Positions 61,923 through 64,000 of a stretch of DNA of 64,000 nucleotides are shown here, piece after piece (within the stretch, counting starts at the first letter, position 1; every line of letters begins with the position of its first letter). This DNA comes from Oopsacas minuta (Eukaryota > Porifera > Hexactinellida > Lyssacinosida > Leucopsacidae): positions 1-64,000 of the forward strand of contig JAKMXF010000288.1 in assembly GCA_024704765.1 (NCBI GenBank), in the 5' to 3' direction. The notes under the pieces are model-generated. The model did no database searches. It was not told where the DNA came from and saw only the letters and a list, made by a program, of their open reading frames with translations. Position numbers and translations under genes: made by a program.

Positions 61923-63810
61923 AAAAACTTTAATTTTTAAACTATTGTCTGTTTTAATACTGTGTACTTCAGAGAAAATAGGGATAGTAAATTGTATCGT
62001 GTGCTTCAGTACATAGCCATGGGTTTATTCATTGTTATGTAATATAATATTATATTTCTTGTGATGGAGGTACTCTCTCTTCTCGTGATTTAGATATTGC
62101 AAAAATGGTATTACATAATACTGATATTAGTAAGGTAATCTCGTGATTTGAGATAAACTACAACTTGCTAGAGCATTCTAATTAATATATTTCTCATTTG
62201 AGAGAACTAACACCCAATTATAAGGATTTTATTTAAGTCACTAGAGATGGTTTAATGGCTTAATGGCTTAATGGCTTGTGGTTACTATCAGACCTCTTTT
62301 ACACAATTTGCAGCTAAATTATATTCATAATTAAGACCGCCATATATGATGCATTTTTTTGCATGCTTCAAAAGTCCATCGTGTATATGTTGGATTTTCC
62401 ATGCGAATTATTCGATAATCGATACAATTCCAAAACCTGAAGATGGTGCAGAGTTGAATAAAACAGCATAAGCTGCAGAGCTTCAAATGCTAATGGGGTT
62501 AGCACTAATTGCTGCGTATTTATGAGAGCAGTAAGATCTCCACATTAAAAAATAGAGGCCGTTAAACCTATCTTTGAATATCAATTTGTATGTATAATGA
62601 ATTATTCGCATTTAATGCAAATGTCAGAATTTATCACGGTTGCTGTGGAAACGGAATTTCAATTCCCATCCCCATCCTATTCCCACCGGAAATGTATGGG
62701 AATGCCCACTGTTCCCTTTCCCACGGCAACCCTGGAATTTATTCACCCTCATGTTACGTGATATTATAAACAATATCTCCCTCGGACAACAAAGGATTAC
62801 CCTTTTCCCCTATATACTTACTCTTGTCAGTTATCTTGTAAATTCGTCAAAAAGTGTGACTACAATAACGGTAAATTGGTGAGTATAACTTCCTGGGATT
62901 ATACTTGCATAACGTTTGGACAGTGCAATAGTTCACCGCACTTCCATTAGATTAGATTGATACACAATTTAATTCAATTTTACGCGTCTAAGGTTATAAG
63001 TGTATTGCTTTCTACTGTACCGAGTATACTATTGTATTATAGTGCCTTTATTGTTGTTTATTATATATGAATATAAAGTAAACAAATAATTGAAATTTCC
63101 TAGAGACTTGCATTAATCGGATATTAGGGGTAATGGTGTGAATCTGGTGGCTTAAGGGAAAATTACGTCGGAACAGACGTTGATTTGAGATTTGTAAGTT
63201 ATATTATACTACGAGTATTTGAGTAGAGTTTTCTACTCTCTCTGCTGGAATAAATCCATAGTATTACATCTATTCTCAGGAATTTTAAATTGAGATTTAT
63301 GATAACCATCCAGTCCAGCAAGTTTCTTGAGGCAGCCGGCAGTCTCATTGATGCCAACCTGGCATCTCACCAATCCGTGGGATCCTTTTAAAATTTGTTA
63401 GTCTTACTGTTAGAACCGCGGTAATAACCCGTCAGAGTTGGTATCTCTGGAGACATTCGCGTTATACCCTTACGTTTTCCTTAATTGTAGGGACTGTTCC
63501 GTAAACATAGATGAAGGAATAATTGTTGGGAGGACTATTTACCATAAATAAATGTGAAAGTCACTAATGCTCTTCTAGTATTCTTGTACATATTTTTTTG
63601 GACATAATATGAATGCTTACTTATGTTTGTCCAACGAAAATCAGGAGAACATATCCATTTTATGTCACGTCTTGACGGGACTATAACCCAATAACCCTTC
63701 GAAAGGGCGGGCGTCCGTGGCTTTGGAACTATTTATTTGTACTACTTTGCTCAGCTAGTTACAGAGTTTGAATTAACGAGTCTATTGATCAGTTAGATTA
63801 GCTCGTAGTA
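61923..63810. other. Region between divergent phospholipase B and eL13 genes
   Basis: Both promoters must lie here. A TAATGGCT unit is repeated three times at about 62252-62275. 62640-62740 carries a TTCCCA-rich repeat (CAATTCCCATCCCCATCC, CCCACGGCAACCCTGG) related to 57180-57250. A small minus-strand open frame of GC-richer sequence lies at 63233-63397. The final 100 bp before 63811 probably hold the eL13 start site, but no 5' TOP can be fixed by eye. Confidence 0.4.
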
Positions 63811-64000
63811 ATGGGTAAGAGGAACGGTATGATACCAAATGGACATTTCCATAAAGACTGGCAGTCACGAATCCGCACGTGGTTCAATCAGCCGGGGAGG
63901 AAAGACCGGAGACGAAAGACACGTCAAAAGAGAGCTCTGCGTATAGCTCCCAGACCTGTATCCGGTGTGTTTCGCCCTACAGTACATTGTCAGACAGTGA
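63811..64000 (+). CDS. RPL13: 60S ribosomal protein eL13, N-terminal part (continues beyond the window)
   Basis: The ATG at 63811 opens a frame of 63 codons to the window edge with no stop: [20 protein letters not shown], then [18 protein letters not shown] and [17 protein letters not shown]. These match the highly conserved start of eL13 (NGM..PHFHKDW, TWFNQPARK.RRR..R and RIAPRP), a structural protein of the large ribosomal subunit. No intron is visible in this part. The sequence is distinctly richer in G and C than the flanking DNA, as expected for a highly expressed gene. The 3' portion is outside the window. Confidence 0.96.
   Translation, partial: MGKRNGMIPNGHFHKDWQSRIRTWFNQPGRKDRRRKTRQKRALRIAPRPVSGVFRPTVHCQTV

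Overview
This is a eukaryotic nuclear segment from an animal. It is clearly AT-rich, with GT-AG introns mostly between about 60 bp and 2.3 kb, many intronless genes, and abundant short inverted-repeat (MITE-like) DNA elements. The gene set includes a dystrobrevin-type EF-hand/ZZ protein, a p66/GATAD2 NuRD subunit, CDKAL1, TIGAR, FAM8A1 and phospholipase B1, which points to a metazoan. Lineage-specific NHL beta-propeller proteins without RING or B-box, together with compact genes, would fit a sponge, possibly a glass sponge. That placement is inference from memory of such families, not something the window proves.

Layout. 0-7 kb: the last 61 codons of an NHL-repeat protein (+), an intronless SR splicing factor (3030-3914 +), a (GT)n microsatellite, and a degenerate NHL paralogue (5652-6898 -) whose 3' end is almost identical to the fragment at the left edge. 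7-10 kb: a transposon graveyard with a broken mariner transposase and two adjacent palindromic elements. 10.3-12.3 kb: a 689-residue intronless helical/beta-propeller protein of unknown function. 14.7-26.3 kb (-): a dystrobrevin/dystrotelin-like gene that I reconstructed in 19 phase-consistent exons, including microexons of 22 and 14 nt; its N-terminus was not found. 29.4-30.1 kb (+): intronless TIGAR-like phosphatase. 30.7-41.0 kb (+): CDKAL1 in 13 phase-consistent exons, giving 533 residues and ending in an exon that encodes a hydrophobic tail anchor. 43.7-45.2 kb (-): intronless GATAD2/p66. 52.3-52.6 kb (-): a small coiled-coil protein, perhaps Mediator subunit 9. 57.6-58.4 kb (-): FAM8A1. 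60.6-61.9 kb (-): membrane-anchored phospholipase B. 63.8 kb to the edge (+): the start of ribosomal protein eL13.

The genes do not form one pathway; this looks like ordinary mixed chromosomal housekeeping content. No RNA gene, CRISPR array or operon was seen. Intergenic DNA and introns are dominated by small non-autonomous DNA transposons. At least six families can be told apart by their terminal inverted repeats, and several have two or more copies inside this window.
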